A stretch of 64,000 nt of DNA from DASUPK01 sp963819715. GTDB lineage: Bacteria > Actinomycetota > Thermoleophilia > Solirubrobacterales > 70-9. This document shows, piece after piece, positions 45,454 through 53,293 of the stretch (positions are counted from its first letter, which is position 1; each line of letters starts with the position of its first letter). The notes beneath the pieces were generated by a model. It had not been told where the DNA came from, did no database searches, and was given only the letters and a program-made list of their open reading frames with translations. The position numbers and the translations under genes are program-made. The stretch covers positions 434,001 through 498,000 of the forward strand of contig CAWFXE010000006.1 of assembly GCA_963819715.1 (NCBI GenBank). The letters run 5' to 3'.

Positions 45454-45903
45454 ATGCGAACGGCGACAAACCATCACCTTTCACCACCGGCGAAGAGCTC
45501 GCACCCGGTCGATGTTGGCCTCAGGATTGAGGCCGCAATCCTTGCTGAGTTGGTTCGGCGTGGCTACCACGTACTCGTCCCTTTCGGGACGAACCAGCGG
45601 TACGACTTGGTGCTGGAGATGGATGATGAGTTCGTCCGTGCTCAGTGCAAGACGGGGCGACTGCGAAATGGTGTGGTCAAGTTCAGCACGAGGAGCATCC
45701 GCTCGAATACTCAGCGCACCTTCTTTCGCGACTACACGGATGAGGTCGAGTTATTCCTTGTCCACTGTCCTGAAACGGATGGGATCTATGCTGTCCCCGT
45801 CGACGAGGCGCCAGCTGGTTACGGATATCTGCGCGTGGATCCGACCCGAAACGGTCAAGAGGAGCGGATTCGTTGGGCTCGTGACTACGAACTGCCCGGA
45901 TAG
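45454..45903 (+). CDS. PD-(D/E)XK endonuclease, I-Ssp6803I-like
   Basis: A 149-aa protein that matches the group I intron-associated PD-(D/E)XK nuclease family. Candidate catalytic residues are E26 (GLRIEAAI), D51 (QRYDLVLE), Q64 and K66 (VRAQCKTGR). Their spacing (25, 13, 2) equals what I recall for I-Ssp6803I (E11, D36, Q49, K51). No group I intron is evident around it. The last codons and the TAG stop lie inside the 5' end of tRNA-Thr (overlap 45894-45903). Possibly a free-standing or formerly intron-borne homing nuclease, or a repair-type nuclease. Confidence 0.75.
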   Translation: MRTATNHHLSPPAKSSHPVDVGLRIEAAILAELVRRGYHVLVPFGTNQRYDLVLEMDDEFVRAQCKTGRLRNGVVKFSTRSIRSNTQRTFFRDYTDEVELFLVHCPETDGIYAVPVDEAPAGYGYLRVDPTRNGQEERIRWARDYELPG

Positions 45904-45966
45904 CTCAATTGGCAGAGCATCGGCTTTGTAAGCCGGCGGCTGTGGGTTCGAGTCCCACTCCGGGCT
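45894..45966 (+). tRNA. tRNA-Thr (anticodon UGU)
   Basis: A complete cloverleaf: acceptor GCCCGGA (45894-45900) with TCCGGGC (45959-45965), D-arm GCTC/GAGC, anticodon stem TCGGC/GCCGG with loop TTTGTAA (anticodon TGT, reads ACA), and T-arm GTGGG-TTCGAGT-CCCAC. CCA is not encoded. The 5' ten bases also code the end of the endonuclease gene, and an open reading frame starts 1 nt after the 3' end. Confidence 0.95.
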
Positions 45967-45967
45967 C

Positions 45968-47005
45968 TTGTCCTTCAGCGATCTGAAGCCGCCCAAGCAA
46001 GGGGAGTGGGTCGAGTACGCCGACGACCGGCGCACGCTGCTCCTATACGCCGGCGAGATCACAGATCCGCTCGGCACGTTGGCGGAGCAGGGGTGGGAGG
46101 AGTTCGAGCTCCTCTCGACGGCCCGAGCGCTTGCCGACGCGTCCGGACTCGCGGACGGCGCCGCTCTGGTTCATCTCGTGGCGTCCGGCCGGGTGGACGA
46201 GATTTCCGCCGCACTCCTCGATGAGGTGGGTTCTGACCGGCTCGTCGCGCTCGGCGGCGGCCGCGTGATCGACGCGACGAAGGCGGTTGCGTCGATCTCC
46301 GGCGCTGCTGTCGCTGCGATCCCCACGACACTCTCGGGAGCGCCGATGACCGGCTTCCACCGGCTGCCGGCCGGACGCGAATCCGAGGTCTCGGGTTTCG
46401 CCCGCCCGTCGCTGGTGGTGGCCTACGCCGATGCGATGACGAGCGCGCCGGAGCCTCAGCTCCGGGCCACGGCCATGAACGCGCTCGCGCACGGCGCCGA
46501 GTCTCTGTACACGCCGAACGCCGACGACGTCTCGCGCGAGGCGGCCCTCGGCGGCGCCGAGTTGCTGGCGAAGGCGCTGGACCAGGCCCCAGGCCGGCGC
46601 GATCGCGCCGGCCTGGCGCTGGGCGCGATGCTCTGCTCCATCGCCGTCGATAGCGCCGCCGGAATCGCCCTCCACCACGTGCTCGGACAGACCGCCGTAA
46701 GGGTGCTGGGCGTCCCGCATGCGGAGGCCTACGCCGCGCTTCTCCCCGAGACCATGAGGGCCATGAGGGAGCGCGCGCCGGAGCAGATTGACGCGCTCGC
46801 CACCGCCCTCGGCACCGACGCCGACGGTCTCCCGGAGCGGATCGCCGACCTTGCCGGTCATCGCCGGCTTGGCGAGCTCGGGGCCGATCGCGGCCGCCTT
46901 GACGAGGTTGTCGATCAGGCGCTCGGGCGCGGCGAGCTCGCGATCCAGACGCCGGGCGAGGTGACCCGCGACGACGTCACGGCGATCCTCGAGGCCGCCT
47001 GGTAG
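45968..47005 (+). CDS. iron-containing alcohol dehydrogenase-like / maleylacetate reductase-like protein
   Basis: A 345-aa protein with an N-terminal NAD-binding domain (RLVALGGGRVIDATKAVA, then AAIPTTLSGAPMTGFHR) and a C-terminal helical metal-binding domain (ATAMNALAHGAESLYTP, ALHHVLGQTAVRVLGVPHAEAYAALLPE). His residues in NALAHGAE, ALHHVLG and VPHAEA fit the metal site. TTG 45968 is the only early start and lies 1 nt after the tRNA 3' end, so tRNA and mRNA may share a transcript. The substrate is unknown. Confidence 0.78.
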   Translation: MSFSDLKPPKQGEWVEYADDRRTLLLYAGEITDPLGTLAEQGWEEFELLSTARALADASGLADGAALVHLVASGRVDEISAALLDEVGSDRLVALGGGRVIDATKAVASISGAAVAAIPTTLSGAPMTGFHRLPAGRESEVSGFARPSLVVAYADAMTSAPEPQLRATAMNALAHGAESLYTPNADDVSREAALGGAELLAKALDQAPGRRDRAGLALGAMLCSIAVDSAAGIALHHVLGQTAVRVLGVPHAEAYAALLPETMRAMRERAPEQIDALATALGTDADGLPERIADLAGHRRLGELGADRGRLDEVVDQALGRGELAIQTPGEVTRDDVTAILEAAW

Positions 47006-47063
47006 GCCCGGCAGTGCCTGACCCGCCTGTAACTGCCGCTTGTGCTGGTGTTTCGGTCTCCGC

Positions 47064-48748
47064 ATGGATGAGGAGAGGCTGCTCGGCTATCACCGCTTCA
47101 CGCGGGAGCACGGCGTCAACCGCCCGCTCTACTTCCTCGCGCGCCTGATCCTCGTCCCGTTCTTCCTCGTCTACTTCCGGCTCTCGCGCATCGGCCGGGA
47201 GCACGGAAAGGTCAAGGGCCCGCTGATCGTCGCCGCCAACCACCGCAGCTTCCTCGACCCGTTCGTGATCGGCGCCTCGCTCCCCTGGAACCGTCCGCTC
47301 CACTACGTCGCCAAGGTCGAGCTCTTCGAGAAGCGCTGGCAGGCGTGGTTCCTCAACCGGCTCGGCGCCTACCCGGTCCGCCGCGGACAGTCCGACGAGC
47401 AGACCCTGATCACCTCGCGCGCGGTGCTCGAGCGTGAGGGCGCGGTTTGCATCTTCCCGGAGGGCACCCGCCACCGGACCGGATCGCTCGCCCGCCCCAA
47501 GCGCGGTTTCGGGCGCCTCGCCCTGGAGACCGGCGCGGCCGTGCTGCCGGTCGCCGTCCAGGGAACCGAGCAGGTGCGGCGCGGCTGGAAGATCCGCCCG
47601 CGGAAGGTCAAGGTCCGGCTGGGCCGAGCTCTGACCTTCCCGCGCACCGAGGATCCGTCGCCCGCCCTCGCCAATTCGGTCGGCGCCCGCATCTGGCCAG
47701 TCATCGAGCTGCAGTGGGAGTGGCTCGGCGGGCTGCCGCCCTTGCGGAAGGCGGCGGTGATCGGGGCCGGCAGCTGGGGCACGGCGGTGGCCGTGCTGCT
47801 CGCCCGCGGCGGTCTCGAGGTCCAGCTGGGGACCCGCACCCCGGAGCGCGCGGAGGAGATGAGCGAGACCCGGACGAACGAGCAGTACCTCCCCGGCGTC
47901 CAGCTCCCGGAATCACTCACCGTCAAGCGGGCGGCGGACATCGAGCTGGCGGGCATCGACCTCGTCTGCCTCGCGGTCCCCTCGGCCGCGCTGCCGCAGG
48001 CGGTCGGCGCGATCGGCGACCGAGTCGGCCAGCGAGCGTCTGTGCTTCTGCTCAGCAAGGGGATGGTCGCCCCGATGGCGGCGCTGCCCTCGGAGTACGT
48101 CTCGGAGCGGATCCGCTCTCGCGCCATCGCCTCGCTCGGCGGGCCGGCCCACGCCAAGGAGGCCGTTTCCGGCACCGCCGCCCTGGTGCTCGGAAGCCGT
48201 GACGCCGACCTCCGCGACCAGCTCGGCAGCGTCTTCGACGAGGCGGGCCTCGTCTGCGAGCGCTCGGAGGACATGATCGGCGTCGAGGTGGCCGGCGCGG
48301 CCAAGAACGCCGCCGCCCTGGCCGGCGCCGCCGCTCGGGCCCAGGGGATGAACGCCGCCGGTATCGCCACGGCGCAGGTCTGGCGCGAGTGCGTCGCCTA
48401 CGCGCGGGCTCGAGGGGCGAGCACGAGACCTTCGCCGGGATCGCCGGCGTCGGCGACCTGACCGCCACGATCCTCGCCGAGGGAAGCCGCAATCGCCGCG
48501 CGGGCGAGCTGCTCGGCGAGGGGACGCCCGCCGACCAGATCCCGGAGATCATCGGCCAGGCGTCGGAGGCGCTGGACTCGGTGCCGCTGATCGCCGAGGC
48601 CGTGCGCAAGGCGGGGATGGACTGCTCCTCGCTCGAGGGCCTGGCGGAGCTGATCGCGGGCGAGATCTCACCGGCGGAGTGGATGTCGCGCGTCAGGCAG
48701 GCCGAGCGTGCAAGGCGCGAACCGGCCGTCCCAGGCAGGGCGGCATGA
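47064..48748 (+). CDS. fused PlsC acyltransferase - GpsA glycerol-3-phosphate dehydrogenase, one frameshift
   Basis: The first ~215 residues are a PlsC-type acyltransferase (AANHRSFLDPF with HX4D, FPEGTRHRTG). A hydrophobic stretch precedes it (YFLARLILVPFFLVYF). From about 230, KAAVIGAGSWGTAVAVLLARGG begins an NAD(P)-dependent glycerol-3-phosphate dehydrogenase (LVCLAVPSAALPQAV, SLGGPAHAKEAVSG, GVEVAGAAKNAAALAGAA with the catalytic Lys). At about 48417-48420 one missing base shifts the frame; HETFAGIAGVGDLTATILAEG and the C-terminus follow to 48748. The fusion links glycerol-3-phosphate formation with phosphatidate formation. ATG 47064. Confidence 0.85.
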
Positions 48749-48750
48749 AG

Positions 48751-48915
48751 AGGGCGCGTCCGGCCAGGGAATCGCACGCCTGGATGCGCCCCAGGACCGT
48801 CGCTGGATCGCCGCTCACCTCCTTGCCGGTAGTACCGCTACCGGCTTCGTCGGCGATCAGCGCCCAGCTTGGTCCTGGGACGCACCAGGCGCACGCCCCT
48901 GACCGGACGCGCCCT
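48751..48915. repeat. 165-nt near-perfect palindrome
   Basis: Terminal arms AGGGCGCGTCCGG (48751-48763) and CCGGACGCGCCCT (48903-48915) are exact. Inside, further stems nest around one axis: AGGG/CCCT, GCCTGG/CCAGGC (48778-48783 with 48885-48890), a ~13-bp stem ending CCAGGACC/GGTCCTGG (48791-48798 with 48871-48878), a 12-bp stem CGCTG-ATCGCCG with one bulge (48801-48813 with 48851-48862), and GCCGGTAG/CTACCGGC (48825-48832 with 48838-48845) with a 5-nt loop. About 58 base pairs in 165 nt. Confidence 0.85.
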
Positions 48916-48938
48916 GTGACCGCGAGTACGCTTGCTCT

Positions 48939-49505
48939 GTGCCGGATGAGGAGCAGATCGCCGCTAACAACGGTGAGCCGAGGGAGTCGAAGGCCGAGCT
49001 CGACCGCGCCTTCGAGCAGCTCTACCGCGACCACCTGCGCGACGTCTACTCGTACTCGTACTACCGCGTCGGCAACCATCACGACGCCGAGGACGTCACC
49101 GAGCAGGCCTTCCTCCAGGCCTACCGCCACTTCGAGCGCGCTCGCCGCGAGTCGAACGGCCGCCCGCTGCGGCCATGGCTCATCCGCATCGCGCACAACC
49201 TCGCCTCCAACTACCACCGGGATCGGGCTCGCCGCCCGCAGCGGGTGCTCGATGAATCGGAGCCGATCGCGGCGCTGCACGGAACGGAGCAGATCGTCGA
49301 GGGCCGCGAGGAGCTGAAGAGCGTCATGGAGCACCTCCAGCACCTGCCCGACGACCGCCGAGACGCGCTGATCATGCGCTTCGCGCTCGGGATGGACAAC
49401 CGCGAGATCGCCCGCTCGCTCGGTCGCTCGGACGGCGCGACCAAGGTGCTGATCCACAGCGCCATCAAGCAACTCGAAGAGGAGATGAGCGTCAATGGCA
49501 GCTGA
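48939..49505 (+). CDS. ECF-type RNA polymerase sigma factor
   Basis: A 188-aa sigma-70 family member: region 2 (LDRAFEQLYRDHLRDVYSYSYYRVGNHHDAEDVTEQAFLQAY, RPWLIRIAHNLASNYHRDRARR) and region 4 (LQHLPDDRRDALIMRFALGMDNREIARSLGRSDGATKVLIHSAIKQL). GTG 48939 has TACGCT (48927-48932) 6 nt upstream, so a leaderless mRNA is likely. The palindrome at 48751-48915 ends 11 nt before that -10 box and would cover its -35. The next gene overlaps by 11 nt and encodes a membrane protein that is probably its regulator. Confidence 0.9.
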   Translation: MPDEEQIAANNGEPRESKAELDRAFEQLYRDHLRDVYSYSYYRVGNHHDAEDVTEQAFLQAYRHFERARRESNGRPLRPWLIRIAHNLASNYHRDRARRPQRVLDESEPIAALHGTEQIVEGREELKSVMEHLQHLPDDRRDALIMRFALGMDNREIARSLGRSDGATKVLIHSAIKQLEEEMSVNGS

Positions 49506-49863
49506 GAGCCCAGGCGACGTCGAGAGCCTGCTGCGGTCGGCCCTGCGCCCGATCGAGCCGCCGGAGAACCTCCCCGGCCGGGTCGAGGAGACCCTGAACG
49601 CGGTCACCGAGGCCGCCGCCGAGGAGCTCTCGGCGTGGGCCGATGAGCTCTCCGAGTCCGAGCTCCGCTCGCTGCGCGACCCCCGCAACTGGGTGCGCCC
49701 CGCCGCCGCGATCGCCGCGGGCGGGGTGGCCGCCGGCGGGTTGGTGCTGGTCGAGCTTCGCCGCCGAGGCGGCAAGAAGCCCTCCCGTTTTTCGGAGCTG
49801 GCGGACCAGGTCTCGGATATCGCCGATCAGGTCCGAGACCAGGTCCGCAACCGCATCGACTAG
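49495..49863 (+). CDS. single-pass membrane protein, possible anti-sigma partner
   Basis: A 122-aa protein overlapping the ECF sigma gene by 11 nt. The N-terminal cytoplasmic part (about 1-75) is acidic and helical (ENLPGRVEETLNAVTEAAAEELSAWADEL). One transmembrane helix (RPAAAIAAGGVAAGGLVLVEL, about 70-90) is followed by a short basic/helical tail (FSELADQVSDIADQVRDQVRNRID). No zinc-binding anti-sigma motif is present. Translational coupling and topology suggest it holds the sigma factor at the membrane, but this is inference. Confidence 0.6.
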   Translation: MAAESPGDVESLLRSALRPIEPPENLPGRVEETLNAVTEAAAEELSAWADELSESELRSLRDPRNWVRPAAAIAAGGVAAGGLVLVELRRRGGKKPSRFSELADQVSDIADQVRDQVRNRID

Positions 49864-49866
49864 ACG

Positions 49867-50307
49867 CTAGGTCGACGCGGCCACTCGGGTCGCCGGGCGG
49901 GACGCGAAGTACGCGATCACCCCGGTGATCCCCAGGATCAGGTGCAGCACGTTGTCCTCGTTGTTGACCGGGACCAGCTTGATCAACGTGTCGTTCTCGG
50001 CGACGAATGTGATGCCGCCGTGGCTCGTCGCGATGAACCCGAGCACGCAGAGGGCGACGTAGAGAATCCCGACGAAGAGAGCCGCGCCTCGCGCGGCCGA
50101 TCCGGCGGCCACCAGCAGGAGCGCGCCGATCGCGATGTGCACGACGTTGTGCCAGCCGTTCACCGAGAGGACGCCGAAGACGTCGTCGCTTCTGATCGAA
50201 TCCCCGGTCGCGAAGCTCGCCTCGTAGAAGAATCCGATGATCCCGGCGATGACCAGCACTCCACCCACCAGCAGGCAGTAGAGCCGGGCGGGACTTGTCT
50301 CCTCCAT
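49867..50307 (-). CDS. DUF4383-like integral membrane protein
   Basis: A 146-aa protein from ATG 50307, with GAGGAGGT upstream. Four hydrophobic helices: about 10-28 (LYCLLVGGVLVIAGIIGFF), 53-75 (NGWHNVVHIAIGALLLVAAG), 80-100 (GAALFVGILYVALCVLGFI) and 120-138 (NVLHLILGITGVIAYFA). The paired NGWHNVVHI and DNVLHLILG motifs match DUF4383. Function unknown. It is convergent with the sigma-associated membrane gene and divergent from the next ECF sigma gene. Confidence 0.72.
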   Translation of the reverse strand: MEETSPARLYCLLVGGVLVIAGIIGFFYEASFATGDSIRSDDVFGVLSVNGWHNVVHIAIGALLLVAAGSAARGAALFVGILYVALCVLGFIATSHGGITFVAENDTLIKLVPVNNEDNVLHLILGITGVIAYFASRPATRVAAST

Positions 50308-50399
50308 CGCTACCTCCTCGCAGCCATGATCCGTTTGCGTGAATCGCTCGTAGCCATGTTCGTGGGAGGTCATCAAGTAGATCACCGGGAGATGACGAG

Positions 50400-50972
50400 T
50401 TGACCCGGGCCGAGCTGCAGCGCCTCGCGGACGAGGACCTGATGCCCCGCCTCGCGCGCGAGGACCCGCTCGCCTTCGAGGTCTTCTACGACCGGCACTC
50501 CGGCGCCGCCTACTCGCTCGCATACCGGATCGTCGGTAGCCGCACGGCGGCCGAGGACGTCACGCAGGAGGCGCTGCTCTCGATCTGGCGCAGCGGCGCC
50601 CGCTACGACCGCGCACGGGGCAGCGTTCGCGCCTGGACGCTCGGCATCGTCCGCAACCGCGCCATCGATCTCCTCCGCAAGGAGTCCGGCCGCTCGCCGA
50701 AGCTCGCCGCCGGCGGCGAGGAGCTGCTCGAGCGCAGCCCGGCGGAGGAGATGACCGACACCGAGGCGCTCCGGCGCGAGACCGCGCGCGAGGTGCGCGG
50801 CGCGATCAAGGACCTTCCAGATGATCAATCCCGGGTGATCCAGCTCGCCTACTTCGGAGGCTTCAGCCACTCGGAGATCGCGGAGATGCTGAACGAGCCG
50901 CTCGGCACCGTGAAGGGTCGGATGCGGCTCGGCATGGACAAGGTCAGGGCGACCCTGGCGGAGGCCTGGTGA
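50400..50972 (+). CDS. ECF-type sigma factor (SigK-like)
   Basis: A 190-aa sigma factor with region 2 (DPLAFEVFYDRHSGAAYSLAYRIVGSRTAAEDVTQEALLSIW, VRAWTLGIVRNRAIDLLRKES) and region 4 (IKDLPDDQSRVIQLAYFGGFSHSEIAEMLNEPLGTVKGRMRLGMDKVRATL). TTG 50400 with GGGAG 8 nt upstream. The downstream anti-sigma gene overlaps the stop codon by 4 nt (GTGA), the classic coupled arrangement. Confidence 0.9.
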   Translation: MTRAELQRLADEDLMPRLAREDPLAFEVFYDRHSGAAYSLAYRIVGSRTAAEDVTQEALLSIWRSGARYDRARGSVRAWTLGIVRNRAIDLLRKESGRSPKLAAGGEELLERSPAEEMTDTEALRRETAREVRGAIKDLPDDQSRVIQLAYFGGFSHSEIAEMLNEPLGTVKGRMRLGMDKVRATLAEAW

Positions 50973-51679
50973 TCGGCGACCACCCCGACAGAGACGACCT
51001 GGTCGCCTACTCGCTGGAGGCGCTCGACCCCCGCGAGGCCGCCGAGGTCGAGGCGCACGCTCCGGGCTGCGCTCGCTGCACCCGGGAGCTCGAGGCGCTT
51101 GTTCCGGCAGTCGCGGTGCTCGGCGAGTCCGTCGAACAGCTCGAGCCGCCGCCCGAGCTGCGCGAGCGCGTGCTCGGGATCGTCCGCGAGGAAGCCGAGG
51201 CGAAGCAGGCGGAGTTGAGCGGGGACCGGAGCCGAGCGGAAGCGGCGACTCGGCGCGAGCGCCGAGGTCTTCGCGGGCTGCTGATGCGGCCCGCCGCTGG
51301 GCTGGCCGGCCTGGCGATCGTCGGCGCCGGAGTCGGGGGCTACCTGGTCGCCGATGACAACGGCGGGGGAGGGGAGTCGACGGTGCCGGTGGTCGCTCAG
51401 CAGGGGATCGGCGGCACCCTCGCCGTCGGCGAGACCTCCTCGATGCTCGATCTGCACGGCCTGCACCGGCTGAGCGGGCGGGAGGTCTACCAGGTGTGGG
51501 TGGCCGACGGCTCGAGCGTCAGCCCATCGTCCAACTTCATTCCCGCCGCGTCCGGCGACGCGATGACCGCGGTGGATGGCCACCTCACGGCAGGCACCAA
51601 GGTGATGGTGACCAGGGAGCCCCACCCCGGCGAGACCACGCCCACGACCCCGGTGCTGCTCAGCGCAACCGTCGAGTAG
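50969..51679 (+). CDS. anti-sigma factor, RskA family
   Basis: A 236-aa membrane anti-sigma factor. The N-terminal zinc-finger-like anti-sigma domain (DDLVAYSLEALDPREAAEVEAHAPGCARCTREL, with His and two Cys) would bind the sigma factor at 50400-50972. A transmembrane helix (GLAGLAIVGAGVGGYLVADD, about 112-131) precedes an extracytoplasmic RskA domain (HGLHRLSGREVYQVWVADGSS, FIPAASGDAMTAV, VTREPHPGE). Such sigma/anti-sigma pairs respond to envelope or redox stress by regulated proteolysis; the rhomboid protease next door is not known to act on it. Confidence 0.88.
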   Translation: MIGDHPDRDDLVAYSLEALDPREAAEVEAHAPGCARCTRELEALVPAVAVLGESVEQLEPPPELRERVLGIVREEAEAKQAELSGDRSRAEAATRRERRGLRGLLMRPAAGLAGLAIVGAGVGGYLVADDNGGGGESTVPVVAQQGIGGTLAVGETSSMLDLHGLHRLSGREVYQVWVADGSSVSPSSNFIPAASGDAMTAVDGHLTAGTKVMVTREPHPGETTPTTPVLLSATVE

Positions 51680-51713
51680 CGGGACGGTCATTCCGCTCGT
51701 CTAGGCTGCGCGA

Positions 51714-52559
51714 ATGGAGGCGAGCACCCAGACGCGCCGGACCTGTTACCGGCACCCCGACCGCGAAACCGGCGTTTCCTGCTCGAACTGCGGGCGGCCC
51801 ATCTGCCCGGAGTGCATGACCTCGACGCCCGTCGGGATGCGCTGCCCGGAGTGCGCGAAGCAGAAGACCAAGGTCCGCGTCGGCCAGGGTGCGTTCAGCC
51901 CGACCGCCGGCAAGATGCCGGCGACGTTCGCCCTGATCGGGATCAACGTGATCGTCTTCCTGATCGAGCTGGCGGGCGGCGGGGCCGGTCAGTTCAGCGG
52001 CAGCGGATCCGTGATCCACGACGCCGGCCTGCGCGGACCCGATATCGCGAACGGAGATTGGTGGCGCGTGATCAGCGGCGGCTTCCTGCACGCCGGGTTC
52101 CTCCACCTGCTCTTCAACATGTACGTGCTCTACGTCGCGGGCAGCATCCTCGAGCCGGGCATCGGCACGCCTCGGTTCCTGGGCATCTACTTCGTCTCGC
52201 TGGTCGCCGGCTCGCTGGGAGCGTTGATCGTCGATCCCAACACCGTCACGGTCGGCGCCTCGGGCGCGATCTTCGGCCTGATGGCTGCCGTCATCGTGGT
52301 CGCGCGGGGGCGGGGGATCGAGCAGGTTGCGCAGCAGTTCGGCTTCTTCATCGTCATCAACCTGGTGTTCACGTTCGCGATCCCGGGAATCTCGATCGGC
52401 GGCCATATCGGCGGCCTGATCGGCGGGATGATCGCGGCGCTGCTGGTGATCTTCGTTGAGCGGCAGATGAGCGGCCGCCCGGGATATGCGCTCGAGATCG
52501 CGGGGATCCTGCTGATCTTCGCGGCGACCTTCGCCGGGGCCTTAGCGGTCGCGGGCTAG
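51714..52559 (+). CDS. rhomboid-family intramembrane serine protease with N-terminal zinc fingers
   Basis: A 281-aa protein. Residues 10-50 have a B-box-like zinc-binding pattern (TCYRHPDRETGVSCSNCGRPICPECM, then MRCPECAKQ). The rhomboid domain follows with six or so helices: WWRVISGGFLHAGFLHLLFNMYVLY, the catalytic Ser in VGASGAIFGLM, and the catalytic His in GGHIGGLIGGM. It cleaves transmembrane proteins within the membrane. TAGGCT (51702-51707) lies 6 nt before ATG 51714, so a leaderless transcript is likely. Confidence 0.92.
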   Translation: MEASTQTRRTCYRHPDRETGVSCSNCGRPICPECMTSTPVGMRCPECAKQKTKVRVGQGAFSPTAGKMPATFALIGINVIVFLIELAGGGAGQFSGSGSVIHDAGLRGPDIANGDWWRVISGGFLHAGFLHLLFNMYVLYVAGSILEPGIGTPRFLGIYFVSLVAGSLGALIVDPNTVTVGASGAIFGLMAAVIVVARGRGIEQVAQQFGFFIVINLVFTFAIPGISIGGHIGGLIGGMIAALLVIFVERQMSGRPGYALEIAGILLIFAATFAGALAVAG

Positions 52560-53293
52560 CCGCGCCCGATCAACCGTTCCGCGCGCCCCTTGACCGCCCC
52601 GGCCACCTCGAGCCCCGCGCCCACCGTGCGCCGCGCCAATCCGAATCCCAGACCCGCCGCCCGCCCGGCGATCTTCACCGGCAGCTCGACGAGGGATGTC
52701 GAACCGTCCTGCGGCGGCCAGTCCTCGCGCACCGGAGGTCCCGGGGCGGAACGCGGTGCTTGCTTGATGCCGACCTTCTCGGCCAGGGCATCCTCGCGCG
52801 CGGTGTCGCTCGATTTCGACCGGCTGCCGTTGCTCGCCTTGCGCGACGACGCGGCGCGGCGCTCGGCCTCATGCTTCAGGTCGTCGACCGATCCCTTCAA
52901 GGTCGTCTTGTGGGCTCGCCGGGCGACCGGGCCGGGCAGCGGGATTCCGACCTCGAGGCCGAGCTTGTAAGTCGCTCGGGTGCGGTCGCTTCCGAGGTCC
53001 TCGAAGAGGTAGTGGCCGTCGGCGCCGTTGATGCCGTTCCCCTCGACGAAGTCCCATTCGATCCGCGTGGGCTGGTCGTAGCTGTAGTCGAGCGTGTAGT
53101 CGACCTTGCGGACCTTGGCGTCGATGAACAGGCGGACGCGCTTGCCGCGTCCCTGCGAGTCCCAGTCGAGCACCTCCGTGTCGACGACCGCGCCCTGCCA
53201 GGAGGGGAAGGTCTCATAGTCGATGATCGCGGCGAAGCAGGTCTCGATGGGGGCATCGATCTCCACCGTGTGCTCGGCCCAGTTCAAGCCCAT
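52556..53293 (-). CDS. SRPBCC/polyketide-cyclase-like protein with long C-terminal extension
   Basis: A 245-aa protein: residues 1-145 form a START/SRPBCC domain (NWAEHTVEIDAPIETCFAAIIDYETFPSWQG, VDYTLDYSYDQPTRIEWDFVEG). The C-terminal ~100 residues are Ser/Lys/Arg/Pro-rich and then helical (RRTVGAGLEVAGAVKGRAERLI). It overlaps the upstream BtuF-like gene by 10 nt on the same strand. The family binds lipids or aromatics; function here unknown. It is convergent with the rhomboid gene (4-nt overlap). Confidence 0.78.
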   Translation of the reverse strand: MGLNWAEHTVEIDAPIETCFAAIIDYETFPSWQGAVVDTEVLDWDSQGRGKRVRLFIDAKVRKVDYTLDYSYDQPTRIEWDFVEGNGINGADGHYLFEDLGSDRTRATYKLGLEVGIPLPGPVARRAHKTTLKGSVDDLKHEAERRAASSRKASNGSRSKSSDTAREDALAEKVGIKQAPRSAPGPPVREDWPPQDGSTSLVELPVKIAGRAAGLGFGLARRTVGAGLEVAGAVKGRAERLIGRG

